Source: VRUE01 sp963728045
GTDB lineage: Bacteria; Actinomycetota; Thermoleophilia; Solirubrobacterales; 70-9
Direction of reading: 5' to 3'
NCBI GenBank assembly: GCA_963728045.1
Contig: CAVSIE010000002.1
Span: forward strand, 1,240,001 to 1,304,000
DNA length: 64,000 nucleotides
The notes under the pieces were generated by a model. The model searched no databases, was not told where the DNA came from, and saw only the letters and a list, made by a program, of their open reading frames with translations. Below are positions 52,105 through 60,917 of this stretch, one piece after another (position 1 is the stretch's first letter; each line of letters opens with the position of its first letter). The translations under genes and the position numbers were made by a program.

Positions 52105-52884
52105 ATGAGCAAAGCCGCCAAAGGCGAGATGACGATCCGCGAGCTGGCGGAGCGGACCGGGATGACGGTGCGCAACATCCGTGCCCATCAGACCCGCGGC
52201 CTGTTGCCGCCGCCCGTGGTCCGGGGTCGCACCGGCTACTACAACGAGGAGCACGCGGCGCGGATCGCCCTGACCCGGGAAATGCAGGCCGACGGTCTCA
52301 ACCTGGAGGCGATCCGGCGCGTGCTGGAAAGCGGCGACGGCGGCTCTGCGACCGAGATCTTCGACTTCACCCGCGCCTTGCGAGCTCCCTTCGAGGACGA
52401 GGCGCCGGAGATCGTCGAGGCCGACGAGCTGGCCAACGTGTGGGGGGCGGGGGGCACGCCCGATCCCGATCTGATGCGCCGCGCCGAAAAGCTGGGCATC
52501 CTGCGCGCGCTCCCTGACGGCCGGATCGAGGTGATCAGCCCGCGGCTGCAGCGCGCCGCTATGGCGCTGGCCGAGCTCGGCGTCGGCCCCGAGGGCGCGC
52601 TGGCCACCGCCGAAAGGTTGCGCCGCCACGCCGACGGCGTCGCTCGCGCCTTCGTCGAGCTCTTCGTCAAAGAGGTGTGGGAGCCGTTCGACCGCGCCGG
52701 CCGGCCCGAAGGGGAGTGGTCCAAAGTGCGCGAGTCGCTCGACCGCATGCGCCCCCTCGCCTCCGATGCCCTCCTCGCCGTCTTCCAGATCGCGATGGGC
52801 GAGGCGGTCGAGAAGGCCAGTGAGCGCACCCTGCGAGTAGCCGCTCGCAGGAAGCCTTCGAAACGCCGCTCGAAGCGGAAATAG
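52105..52884 (+). CDS. MerR family transcriptional regulator
   Basis: A 259-aa protein: MerR HTH/wing TIRELAERTGMTVRNIRAHQTRGLLPPPVVRGRTGYY then helices EMQADGLNLEAIRRVLES. The effector half (~110-230) lacks Cys and is helical (ADELANVWGAGG..., RRHADGVARAFVELF). Arg-rich tail KPSKRRSKRK. Ligand unknown; may regulate the SDR gene or the downstream membrane genes. Confidence 0.88.
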   Translation: MSKAAKGEMTIRELAERTGMTVRNIRAHQTRGLLPPPVVRGRTGYYNEEHAARIALTREMQADGLNLEAIRRVLESGDGGSATEIFDFTRALRAPFEDEAPEIVEADELANVWGAGGTPDPDLMRRAEKLGILRALPDGRIEVISPRLQRAAMALAELGVGPEGALATAERLRRHADGVARAFVELFVKEVWEPFDRAGRPEGEWSKVRESLDRMRPLASDALLAVFQIAMGEAVEKASERTLRVAARRKPSKRRSKRK

Positions 52885-52895
52885 ACTCTGCGGCC

Positions 52896-53447
52896 ATGGA
52901 GATGGGGGATCGGCCTTGGCTGCTGCGCGGAGCGGTGATCGGGTTGGCGCTGGTGGTCGGCGTCGTCGCCTGGCTGGCGACGCGGGACGATGACGAGACG
53001 GGGGCGTCCGCCTCGGAAGCGGCGGAGGTGCGAATCGTCGACGAAGGCGGCCTGGCCGGCATCGCGGCCGACGCCGGCCAGGCCGTTTACTGGGCCGGGC
53101 CGGTGGAGGGCGCCGAGCTCGAGGTGACGGAGCTGGCCGAACAGGGCGGCGTCCAGGTGCGCTACCTGGAAGAGGGAGCGGAGGCAGGATCCGGCGGCGC
53201 CGAAGCGCTGACCGTGGGGAGCTACCCGCTCCCCGACCCGGCGGGTGCGATCGACGGGCTCGCCTCGCAGCCTGGCGCGATCGTGCGCACCGCCGATGAC
53301 GGTCGCACCGTCGTGACCAACCCTGAACGGCCCACCAGCGTTTACTTCGCCAGCCCCGACAACAGCGTCCAGGTAGAGGTCTACGACCCCTCGCCGGCTC
53401 GCGCCCTGCGCCTCGCCCTCTCGCCGCGGGTGCGTCCGGCCGAGTGA
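52896..53447 (+). CDS. Membrane-anchored hypothetical protein
   Basis: A 183-aa protein: one N-terminal helix (GAVIGLALVVGVVAWLAT) anchors an extracellular domain with mixed beta segments and the motif VYFASPDNSVQVEVYDPSP near the end. No family recognised. It follows merR by 11 bp and precedes the large membrane protein by 24 bp, so the three may be one transcript. Envelope assembly role possible. Confidence 0.7.
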   Translation: MEMGDRPWLLRGAVIGLALVVGVVAWLATRDDDETGASASEAAEVRIVDEGGLAGIAADAGQAVYWAGPVEGAELEVTELAEQGGVQVRYLEEGAEAGSGGAEALTVGSYPLPDPAGAIDGLASQPGAIVRTADDGRTVVTNPERPTSVYFASPDNSVQVEVYDPSPARALRLALSPRVRPAE

Positions 53448-53471
53448 CGTCGGCACGGCGGTGAGCCGAGC

Positions 53472-55784
53472 GTGAGCCTGTTCGCTGCCTGGGTCCTCTT
53501 TCCGCTGGTCCTCGCCGCGCTCTGCGCCGGACTCGGCCTGCTCGTCGATCTGATTTGCGGCCGGCGGCTGCCCGGAGTGCTCGTCCTGCCGGTCGGCCTT
53601 GCGGCAATCGTCGTCGTCGGCGGCTTCACCACGATCGCTGACGCAACCGCGCAGCTGACCGCGCCGCTCCTGCTCGCTCTGGCCGTGCTCGGCGCCGGGC
53701 TCTCGCTGCCGTGGCGCTTCGGCCGCCCCGACCCCTTGGCGGCGGTCGCCGCAGTCGGCGTCTTCCTCGTCTTCGGCGCGCCGGTGATCCTCTCCGGCGA
53801 CCCCACCTTCGCCGGCTTCATCAAGCTCGACGACACGGCGACCTGGCTGGCGCTGACCGACCAGACGATGGCCCACGGCCACGACCTCGGCAGCGTCGAA
53901 CCCTCCACGTACAGGGCGACGCTCGACTTCAACCTCGCCGATGGCTACCCGGTCGGTGCTTTCATTCCCTTCGGCGCCGCTCAGGAGTTCGTTGGCGGCG
54001 ACCTGGCCTGGGTCTTCCAGCCCTACCTCGCCTTCCTCGCGGCGATGCTCTCGCTCTGCCTCTTCTCGCTGCTGGGCGGGGTGCTGGGGGACCGGCGGCT
54101 GCGAGCGCTCGTCGCCTTCGTCGCGGCGCAGCCGGCGCTCCTCGTGGGCTACGCGCTCTGGGGCGGGATCAAGGAGGTGGCAGTCGCCTTCCTGATCGCC
54201 CTCGCCGCGGCTCTGGCGCCCGCCGTGCTGAACGATCGCGTCCGCCCGCGCGAGCTGGTCCCCTTGATGGTCGCCGCCGGCGCCCTCGTCGGCGTCGCCA
54301 GCGTCGGCGGTCTGATCTGGCTTGGGCCGATGCTGGCGGCGCTCGCCGCGCTCGTCTGGGCCCGGTTCGGCCTCCCTGTCGCAATCGGCAGGGCTGCCCC
54401 CTTTGTCGCCGGCGTCGCCGTCCTCGCCATCCCCGTGATCGTCACCGGCGGCCTGCTGCCGCCGACCTCGACCCCGCTCACCAACCAGGACGATGCCGCC
54501 AATCTCGGCGACGCGCTCAACCCGTTCCAGGTTCTCGGCCTCTGGCCGGCGGGCGACTTCCGCGTCGCCCCCGACGCAAGCGTCGTCACCGCGATTCTGG
54601 TCGCCCTCGCCGTTCTCGCCGCTGCGGTCGGGGCCTGGGCGCTCTGGCGCCGTCGCCAGAGCGCGCCGCTGCTCTACGCGGCGGCACTCGTCTCCTGCGC
54701 AGCGATCGTCTTTGCCGGCTCGCCCTGGGTCGACGGCAAGGCCCTGGCCACGGCTGCCCCGGTGGCGTTGACGCTGGCCCTGGTCGGCGCCGCCGCCTTC
54801 CTCCGCGCCGACCGTCCCACCGGCATCGCCCTGCTCGTTCTGCTCACCGGAGGGGTGCTGTGGTCGAATGCGCTTGCCTACGGCGGCGCCAGCCTCGCCC
54901 CCTACGACCAGCTGTCTGAGCTGGAGGAGATCGGCGAGCGCTTCGCCGGCGAGGGCCCGGCGCTGATGACCGAGTACAACCCTTACGGGGCTCGCCACTT
55001 CCTGCGCCGGCTCGACGCCGAGGGCGCCTCGGAGCTGCGCGTGCGCGAAGTGGCCCTGACCGGTGGCGGCACAGCCGCAAAGGGGGAAGCGCCCGACGTC
55101 GACGAGATCGCCCGCGACTCCCTGTTCGAATACCGCACCCTGGTCCTGCGCCGCTCGCCCGTGCGCAGCCGACCGCCCTCGCCCTACCGCCTGGTCTGGG
55201 CCGGGGAGCACTACGAGGTCTGGCAGCGCCCGATCCTGCCCGCCGGGCTGCCGCCGGAGCACCTGGCCCTGGGCGACCAAGACGATCCTGCGGAAGTCCC
55301 CAACTGCTCCGAAGTGGGTGGCCTCGGCCTGCTTGCGCTGAACAACGGGGCGAGCGGGGTGCGAATGCTCGGCGCCCGCCACGCGTCGGTGCTCGACGCG
55401 AGTAGCGGCACGTTGCGGACGCCCCGTGCCGGCACTTATGAGGCTTGGCTCGAAGGCTCCGTGCCGGGGGAGGTCGAGCTGCTGGTCGACGGCGAGCGCT
55501 TCGGGGCCGCCCGCCACGTGCTCAACAACGAAGGCGGCTTCATCGCCCTTGGAGAGGGACGTCTCGGGGCTGGGTCGCACGAGGTCGAGCTGCGCTTCGG
55601 CGGCGCCGACCTGCATCCCGGCAGCGGCGGCGAGCCCGAAGCCGGGCGGCTGCTCTTCGTCCCGGCCGCCGCCCGCACGACCGCCGTAGCCCGCGCGGGC
55701 GAGGTCGTCTCTGTGCCGATCGACGACGCCCAGCTACTCTGCGGCAGGCCCTGGGACTGGATCGACGCGGTCGGAGCCGGTTGA
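53472..55784 (+). CDS. Large polytopic membrane protein with extracytoplasmic C-terminal domain
   Basis: A 770-aa protein with about twelve to thirteen hydrophobic helices in residues 1-470, then a ~300-residue soluble part with beta-rich character (EAWLEGSVPGEVELLVDGERFG, SHEVELRFGGADLHPGSGG). The loop after helix four (DDTATWLALTDQTMAHGHDL, DFNLADGYPVGA) has acidic residues as in GT-C glycosyltransferases. A polyprenyl-linked glycosyltransferase role is plausible but not shown. GTG start. Confidence 0.65.
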   Translation: MSLFAAWVLFPLVLAALCAGLGLLVDLICGRRLPGVLVLPVGLAAIVVVGGFTTIADATAQLTAPLLLALAVLGAGLSLPWRFGRPDPLAAVAAVGVFLVFGAPVILSGDPTFAGFIKLDDTATWLALTDQTMAHGHDLGSVEPSTYRATLDFNLADGYPVGAFIPFGAAQEFVGGDLAWVFQPYLAFLAAMLSLCLFSLLGGVLGDRRLRALVAFVAAQPALLVGYALWGGIKEVAVAFLIALAAALAPAVLNDRVRPRELVPLMVAAGALVGVASVGGLIWLGPMLAALAALVWARFGLPVAIGRAAPFVAGVAVLAIPVIVTGGLLPPTSTPLTNQDDAANLGDALNPFQVLGLWPAGDFRVAPDASVVTAILVALAVLAAAVGAWALWRRRQSAPLLYAAALVSCAAIVFAGSPWVDGKALATAAPVALTLALVGAAAFLRADRPTGIALLVLLTGGVLWSNALAYGGASLAPYDQLSELEEIGERFAGEGPALMTEYNPYGARHFLRRLDAEGASELRVREVALTGGGTAAKGEAPDVDEIARDSLFEYRTLVLRRSPVRSRPPSPYRLVWAGEHYEVWQRPILPAGLPPEHLALGDQDDPAEVPNCSEVGGLGLLALNNGASGVRMLGARHASVLDASSGTLRTPRAGTYEAWLEGSVPGEVELLVDGERFGAARHVLNNEGGFIALGEGRLGAGSHEVELRFGGADLHPGSGGEPEAGRLLFVPAAARTTAVARAGEVVSVPIDDAQLLCGRPWDWIDAVGAG

Positions 55785-55863
55785 CGATCCCACTTGTTTA
55801 TTCTGCAAGTCCGCTACGCCGAGCCTAGGGCGGCGTCTGCGTGTTAGGGAAGGGAGCAGGGAG

Positions 55864-56358
55864 ATGAAGATGAGGACGACGAAGCCCGCGATCGTTGCAA
55901 CGGCACTCTGTGCCGCGTTGCTGACGGCGCCTGCCGCCTTCGCGGCCGAAGAACCGACTCGCGCCGAATACAAGGCCGACGTCGAGCCGATCTGCAAGGC
56001 CAACACGAAAGCCAACGAAAACATCCTCGCCGGCGTTGAAGGCAAGGTCAAACAGGGCAAGCTGAAGCAGGCCGGAAGCCAGTTCACCCGCGCCGCGACC
56101 GCGCTGAAGGGGACGTTGCGCCAGCTCAAGGCCGTGCCGAAGCCCGTTGCCGACGAGGAAAGGCTGACCGAATGGCTGCAGCGGGTGGACAAACAGCGGA
56201 CCCTGCTCCAGGAAATCGGCCAGGCGCTGATCGCCGAAAAGCGCCGTAAGGCCGAAACGCTCTCGGTCAAGCTGGTCAGCGGCGCCCGCAACACCAACGC
56301 GCTGGTGGTCAGCTTCGGCTTCAACTACTGCCGCTTCGAGACCTCGGACTTCACCTGA
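55864..56358 (+). CDS. Exported hypothetical protein
   Basis: A 164-aa secreted protein: signal peptide MKMRTTKPAIVATALCAALL with cleavage after APAAFAA. The mature part is helical, Lys-rich, with two Cys (PICKAN, NYCRFE) that may form a disulfide. No family recognised; similar exported proteins are common in this group. It begins a run of three exported genes (55864-57894) with tight spacing. Confidence 0.7.
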   Translation: MKMRTTKPAIVATALCAALLTAPAAFAAEEPTRAEYKADVEPICKANTKANENILAGVEGKVKQGKLKQAGSQFTRAATALKGTLRQLKAVPKPVADEERLTEWLQRVDKQRTLLQEIGQALIAEKRRKAETLSVKLVSGARNTNALVVSFGFNYCRFETSDFT

Positions 56359-56359
56359 G

Positions 56360-57136
56360 ATGCGCCGAGTCCTATTCGCAGCAGCCTTCCTCGCCCTCGC
56401 GGTGGCCTTGGTTCCGCTTGCCTCAGCCGAGGTGAGCGAGAAACGCGGCGTGCGCGTCTCGGTCGACGGCTCCCTCGCCCCGAGCAAGCTGCCGCGCGAC
56501 GGCGCCGCCCCGATCGCGGTCAGCTTCGCCGGCAAAATCAGCTCCGCCAAAGCCGGGGGCCCGCCGCAGCTGGAGAAGATCTCGATCGCGATCAACCGCC
56601 ACGGCAAGCTCGACACACGCGGCCTGCCGCGCTGCCGGATGGGTCACATCGACCCTTCGACCACCGATGAAGCGATCGCCGCCTGCCGCTCCTCGCTGAT
56701 CGGCGAGGGCAGCTTCTCGGCCAACGTGAAACTGCCCGAGCAGTCGCCGTTCCCCTCGGACGGCGACGTGCTCGCCTTCAACGGTCGCTTCCAAGGCCGC
56801 CCGGCGGTCTTCGCCCACATCTTCGGCACCAAACCGGTGCCGACCTCGATCGTCCTGCCCTTCGTGATCACCAACACCGGCGGGACCTACGGCACGGTGC
56901 TCACCGCCTCCCTGCCACGGGTCACCGGCGACTGGGGCTACGTCACCGGCATCAGCATGACCCTAAAGCGCAAGTTCACCTACAGAGGAGAGAGCCGCAG
57001 CTACATGAGCGCCGGCTGCCCAGCCCCGGCCGGGTTCCGCCAGACCCCCTTCCCCCTGGCACGCACCAGCTTCTCCTTCGAAGGCGGCCTGACCGTGACC
57101 TCGACCCTGACCCGCATCTGCCGGGTAAAGGGTTGA
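56360..57136 (+). CDS. Exported hypothetical protein
   Basis: A 258-aa secreted protein with signal peptide (RRVLFAAAFLALAVALVPLASA). The mature part is beta-rich with several Cys (LPRCRMGH, IAACRSSL, SAGCPAPAG, TRICRVKG) that may pair. No family recognised. It starts 1 bp after the previous stop and overlaps the next start by 4 bp, so the trio is co-translated. Confidence 0.7.
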   Translation: MRRVLFAAAFLALAVALVPLASAEVSEKRGVRVSVDGSLAPSKLPRDGAAPIAVSFAGKISSAKAGGPPQLEKISIAINRHGKLDTRGLPRCRMGHIDPSTTDEAIAACRSSLIGEGSFSANVKLPEQSPFPSDGDVLAFNGRFQGRPAVFAHIFGTKPVPTSIVLPFVITNTGGTYGTVLTASLPRVTGDWGYVTGISMTLKRKFTYRGESRSYMSAGCPAPAGFRQTPFPLARTSFSFEGGLTVTSTLTRICRVKG

Positions 57137-57894
57137 GGGCGCCGGCCCTGAGAGCCCTTCGCCCAAGCAGGGCGCTCGCCGCCGCGCTCGCGGCGACCGT
57201 GGCCCTGGCGGTCGGCGGGTGTGGTGGCGACGGCGACGAGGAGACGAGCTCGGTCACGACGTCGGAGCAAGCCCCGCCGCAGGCCACCGCGCCCGATGAT
57301 TCGGGGCTCGCCGGCGGAGCGGGGAACGGCGGCGATGAGGACGGCGACGGCGACCGGGACTCGTCCGCACCCGCGGACGGGCAGGGCTCGCCGGCCGGAG
57401 GCCAGAGCGATTCGTCGCCCCCGCCCGTGAGCGGCTCGCCCCAGGAGGGCTCGAAGGAGGCCGCCCCCGGCGTGCCGACCAGCAAGCAGGGGGACAACAG
57501 CATCCAGACCTACGGGGTCGAGGCGGGCAGCCAGGAACGCGCCGAAGTGGCCGCGACGGTGCAGGAGTTCTACGACGCGCGCGCCGCCCGCAACTGGTCG
57601 CTGGCCTGCTCGATGCTCGCCGCCAAACCGCTGACGGAATTCGAACAGATGCTCAAAAGCGATAAGAGCGGCGTGGCGGCTTGCGCGGAGACCATGGGCG
57701 CCCTGTCGCAGCAGGTGCCCACCAGCGCCTTCGCCGAGGAGGCGGAAATAGAGGAAGTGCTCAGCCTCCGCGCCGACGACGAGCATGCCTTCCTGATCTA
57801 CACCCGCCCCGACGGAAAGATCTACGCGACCGCGGTCGCCCAAGAAAGCGGCTGGAAGATCGTCTCGGTTGGCCCGGCGGAAATCTTCGCCTGA
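57133..57894 (+). CDS. Putative lipoprotein with low-complexity linker
   Basis: A 253-aa protein from a TTG that overlaps the previous stop by 4 bp. The signal ALAATVALAVGGC ends in a lipobox. Residues ~33-120 are a Gly/Ser/Asp/Pro linker, then a folded domain (~125-253: AEVAATVQEFYDARAARNWSLACSMLA ... WKIVSVGPAEIF) of NTF2-like or Mce-associated shape. Function unknown; surface localisation is supported. Confidence 0.68.
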   Translation: MRAPALRALRPSRALAAALAATVALAVGGCGGDGDEETSSVTTSEQAPPQATAPDDSGLAGGAGNGGDEDGDGDRDSSAPADGQGSPAGGQSDSSPPPVSGSPQEGSKEAAPGVPTSKQGDNSIQTYGVEAGSQERAEVAATVQEFYDARAARNWSLACSMLAAKPLTEFEQMLKSDKSGVAACAETMGALSQQVPTSAFAEEAEIEEVLSLRADDEHAFLIYTRPDGKIYATAVAQESGWKIVSVGPAEIFA

Positions 57895-57909
57895 GCAGGC
57901 CAGCTCGGC

Positions 57910-58404
57910 TCAGCTTCCGGCGCCCGCCTTCGGGTCGGTCAGGGAAGCGACGTCGGCAAGGTCCACTGGGCGCCCACGGGACAGCTTCATCTGGATCAGG
58001 TCGTCGAGGCCCACGACCGGCACGTCGATATCGCCCAGCCGCACCAGCAACGCCTCCTCGCGCAGTTCCCCGTAGGAGCGGCCGCCCGGCACCTCGTGCA
58101 TCACGTCGATGCCTCCGTCCCTGGTGACGAATTGCCAGATCGTCGCCCGGGGGAGCATTTTCGCGTCGATCTCGGTGTCTTTCTCGCCGGGGTTGAGCAC
58201 GCGGGCATCGAGCGAGAGCAGGGCATCCGCGAGTCGCCGCAGGTTTTCCGGATCGGGCGCCGGAATCAGGTCAGCGTCGTTGGTGGTTCGCACATGCCCG
58301 TGCGTCTGCACCGCAAGCCCACCGATCAGCACGTACTCGACCTCGTGCTCGGCGAGAGCGCGGAGAATGCGCTCGGCGTCGAGCGGAACCTCAGTCTCGG
58401 CCAC
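57910..58404 (-). CDS. Nucleotidyltransferase-type toxin-like protein
   Basis: A 164-aa minimal nucleotidyltransferase: EYVLIGGLAVQTHGHVRTTNDADLIP has GG and the DxD, and the C-terminal GLDDLIQMKLSRGRPVDLADVA is typical of the MNT/AbiEii clan. It overlaps the upstream HTH gene by 14 bp. Together they resemble an antitoxin-toxin or abortive-infection pair. Related to the protein at 9788-10285. Confidence 0.8.
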   Translation of the reverse strand: MAETEVPLDAERILRALAEHEVEYVLIGGLAVQTHGHVRTTNDADLIPAPDPENLRRLADALLSLDARVLNPGEKDTEIDAKMLPRATIWQFVTRDGGIDVMHEVPGGRSYGELREEALLVRLGDIDVPVVGLDDLIQMKLSRGRPVDLADVASLTDPKAGAGS

Positions 58405-58723
58405 GTGCGACCCGTCCGGCTTCGGCCAGGCGGCTGGTCATGCGGTTCCATGAGATCCCCAGGGCCAACCTCTCGGCGGGGGGGCGTTCCGCCGTCGCGC
58501 GCCGGTGCGCTGGGTCGTACTCGCGCGGCGGGTCAACAGCGGAGATCTCCAGGCTCTCGCCCATCGCCAGCAGCAGTGTGTTCAGCGTGTGGACGGAGGG
58601 TGAGACCTCATCGGCCTCAAGTCGGCTGATCGCGGACTGCCGTGTGCCCGTTCGCCTTGCCAGCTGCCGCTGGCTGAGGCCGCGCTTGACTCGGGTGTTG
58701 CGGATCAGCTGCCCGGCGGTCAC
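58391..58723 (-). CDS. XRE family HTH regulator, partner of the nucleotidyltransferase
   Basis: A 110-aa protein from GTG 58723: TAGQLIRNTRVKRGLSQRQLARRTGTRQSAISRLEADE (in parts) is the Cro/CI HTH, followed by a helical tail. AT-rich sequence (GTATAACAAATAAG) directly upstream suits its promoter. It is the probable antitoxin/autoregulator of the NTase module. Confidence 0.85.
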   Translation of the reverse strand: MTAGQLIRNTRVKRGLSQRQLARRTGTRQSAISRLEADEVSPSVHTLNTLLLAMGESLEISAVDPPREYDPAHRRATAERPPAERLALGISWNRMTSRLAEAGRVARGRD

Positions 58724-58751
58724 CCCGCTAGTATAACAAATAAGTGATGGT

Positions 58752-59441
58752 CTAGGCGACGCAGCGGGGGCCGGCGAGCAGCTCGGTGAGCTCGGGGCCG
58801 AGGCGGGGGAGGTCGCCATCGCCGGCGGCGACCTGGACGGAGACGAAGGAGAGGGCGGCGTCGATCAGGCGCTCCTCCAGGCCTGGGGGGCGGATCGTGT
58901 CGTCGGCCGGGTCACGCGCCTTGCGCAGCATCTTGGCGAGGCGCTCGACCAGGCCGCGGCGGGCGGCGCTGAGCGAGGGCGCCTCGAGCGGCGGTTGCCC
59001 GCCGAGCAACTGGGCCAGGGTTGGTTCGGCGGTGAGGAATGCAAGGGCGCTGTCGATGCCGGTGGCGAGGCGCTCGGCGGGATCCCTGCCCTCGACATCT
59101 TTCGTTTCGCGCTCGCTGCAGCTCGCTTCGATCTCCGCGCAGAGCTGCGTGCCCGCGTCCTCGTAAGCGGCTAGCAGGCACTCCCAGAGGTTGCCGAAGT
59201 GCTTGTAGAAGGTGCTGCTGGAGACGCCGGCCCGCTCGCTGACGTGTTCGGCGGTGACCCGGGCGTAGCCGTACTCGGCGAGCGCGCCGCTCATCCCTGC
59301 GACCAGGCGTCGGCGCTGGTGCGCGTCGACCAAGTCCGCCGGGATCCCGTGGCGCCCTCGCGGCAGCGGCGCGGCCGGCGCCAGCTCCGCCTCGAACAGG
59401 TCGCCGCGGGGCTCGGGCTCGACCAGGCGCAGATGGGTCAT
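58752..59441 (-). CDS. TetR family regulator (1)
   Basis: A 229-aa TetR/AcrR protein: HTH TAEHVSERAGVSSSTFYKHFGNLWECLLAAYEDAG near residues 62-96, ligand domain after. The segment LPRGRHGIPADLVDAHQRRRL precedes the HTH and recurs in the gene at 60910 (LPPGRHGLSSDFVAENQRERL), so they are paralogs. It overlaps the upstream TetR gene by 4 bp. Confidence 0.88.
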   Translation of the reverse strand: MTHLRLVEPEPRGDLFEAELAPAAPLPRGRHGIPADLVDAHQRRRLVAGMSGALAEYGYARVTAEHVSERAGVSSSTFYKHFGNLWECLLAAYEDAGTQLCAEIEASCSERETKDVEGRDPAERLATGIDSALAFLTAEPTLAQLLGGQPPLEAPSLSAARRGLVERLAKMLRKARDPADDTIRPPGLEERLIDAALSFVSVQVAAGDGDLPRLGPELTELLAGPRCVA

Positions 59442-60148
59442 CCCGCCTCGTCCTCCCGGTCGGCGTGCCGCTGCTCGAGCAGCTCCCGCGCCGCCTCGTG
59501 CTCCTCTTCTGCGGCTTCCCTGCCGAGATAGGAGCCGACGGCGAAGTGCATCAGCTCCGGCAGGCTGCCCCAGACGCGCTCCGGGTTGCCGGCGGCGAGC
59601 GCGTCGCAGACGCAGGCCTCGACGCCGCCGACGACGAACATGCCCGTCGCCTCGGGGGGCGCTTCGTCCGGGTCGATCTGGCCGCGCACGCTGTCGATCG
59701 CCGCGGCGAGTCGCTCCAGTGCCTCTTCGCGCTTGTCCAGCGCCGACCCGCCAGCCACCTGTACCTCGACCAGGAGCGCCCGCGCGATCTCCGGCCGTTC
59801 CTCGACGAACTCGAAGAGTCCCGTCAGCGCCGCCCGCACTCCCAGCCGCCAGCCCCCCGCCGTCGCCGCGGCGCCGAGCAGGCCGATCCCGAGCCGCTCG
59901 ATCCAGGTCGCGTAGGCCTGCTCGAAGCAGTCCTCCTTGCTGCCGAACTGCTCGTAGAACTGGGCGCGGTGCCCGCCGCTGCGCTCGAGGATCGCCTTCA
60001 CCGAGGTCGCCCTGAAGCCGAGGCTGCCGACCGCCGTGAGAGCTGCCTCCATCGTCGTCTCGCGCAGCGCCTCGTTGGCGTCGGCGGCGGTCGGATCGGC
60101 CGCGACGGGGAGGAGCTCGGGGGCTGTCGCGCAGGCCTCTTGTCTCAC
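59438..60148 (-). CDS. TetR family regulator (2)
   Basis: A 236-aa TetR/AcrR protein from GTG 60148: HTH TSVKAILERSGGHRAQFYEQFGSKEDCFEQAYATW. Ligand domain helices follow (ALLVEVQVAGGSALDKREEALERL). It is 67 bp from the divergent TetR gene at 60216 and translationally coupled to TetR (1). Confidence 0.87.
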   Translation of the reverse strand: MRQEACATAPELLPVAADPTAADANEALRETTMEAALTAVGSLGFRATSVKAILERSGGHRAQFYEQFGSKEDCFEQAYATWIERLGIGLLGAAATAGGWRLGVRAALTGLFEFVEERPEIARALLVEVQVAGGSALDKREEALERLAAAIDSVRGQIDPDEAPPEATGMFVVGGVEACVCDALAAGNPERVWGSLPELMHFAVGSYLGREAAEEEHEAARELLEQRHADREDEAG

Positions 60149-60215
60149 GTTCGTATAAAAACTACTCCTTTTTCTCCAAATATGAAATCTTTTTAGAAAG
60201 AGCTATTCTCGGCTC
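60149..60215. promoter_or_regulatory. AT-rich divergent promoter of the TetR pairs
   Basis: 67 bp with runs such as TATAAAAAC, CTTTTTCTCC and GAAATCTTTTTAG, unlike the GC-rich genes around it. It must hold promoters and operators for both TetR pairs. No perfect long palindrome is seen. Confidence 0.55.
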
Positions 60216-60917
60216 ATGCAGTACCTCTCGCAGCGACTTGCTGGAAAGTCGGCGAGGACACGGGGAGCGGACCCGCCCCGCGGCGCCCTCGCGGCGACGC
60301 AGCGCGAGCGAATCCTCGCCGCCGCCGAGCAGGCGGTCGCCGAGAAGGGCTGTGCCGGGGCGACGATCGAAGGCATCGTCAAGCTCGCCGGGGTCTCGAC
60401 CGTGACCTTCTACGAGCACTTCGCCGACAAGGAAGAGTGCCTCGTCGCCGCTTTCGACCGTGCCGTCGAGGAGACAAGGGAGCAGCTGCGCGAAGCGGCG
60501 CCGGCCGAGCTGGCCTGGCCCGACCAGGTGCGCGAGGGACTGCAAGTGCTGCTGGCGGCGATCGACGCCGACCCGGCGCGGGCGCGAGTGTGCCTGGTCG
60601 AGGCGCAGATGGGAGGGCCGGCGCTGGCTGCCCGCTACGACGCGGCTCTCGACGAAGTGGTCGCGAAGTTGCGCGAGGGTCGGGCCCTCGGCTCCGCCAG
60701 GGGCTGGCTCCCAGACGGGCTCGAGCAAGCGACCGTCGGGGGCCTCGCCTGGCTGTTGCGCCAGCGGCTCGAGCTCGGTGGAGGAGAGGTGGGCAGCGGG
60801 GTGGGGGAGCTCTATCCCCGGATGATCGAGATCGCCCTCTCTCCATATATGGGCGGCAGCGAGGCTATGCGAGAGGCGCCACCGGCCGTTACCGAGCCCG
60901 TTGCCGCCGATGGCTGA
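60216..60917 (+). CDS. TetR family regulator (3)
   Basis: A 233-aa TetR/AcrR protein: HTH ATIEGIVKLAGVSTVTFYEHFADKEECLVAAFDRAV, ligand domain with CLVEAQMGGPALAARYDAAL. That segment parallels LVEVQVAGGSALDKREEAL of TetR (2), suggesting the two divergent genes are duplicates. Overlaps the next gene by 8 bp. Confidence 0.88.
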   Translation: MQYLSQRLAGKSARTRGADPPRGALAATQRERILAAAEQAVAEKGCAGATIEGIVKLAGVSTVTFYEHFADKEECLVAAFDRAVEETREQLREAAPAELAWPDQVREGLQVLLAAIDADPARARVCLVEAQMGGPALAARYDAALDEVVAKLREGRALGSARGWLPDGLEQATVGGLAWLLRQRLELGGGEVGSGVGELYPRMIEIALSPYMGGSEAMREAPPAVTEPVAADG

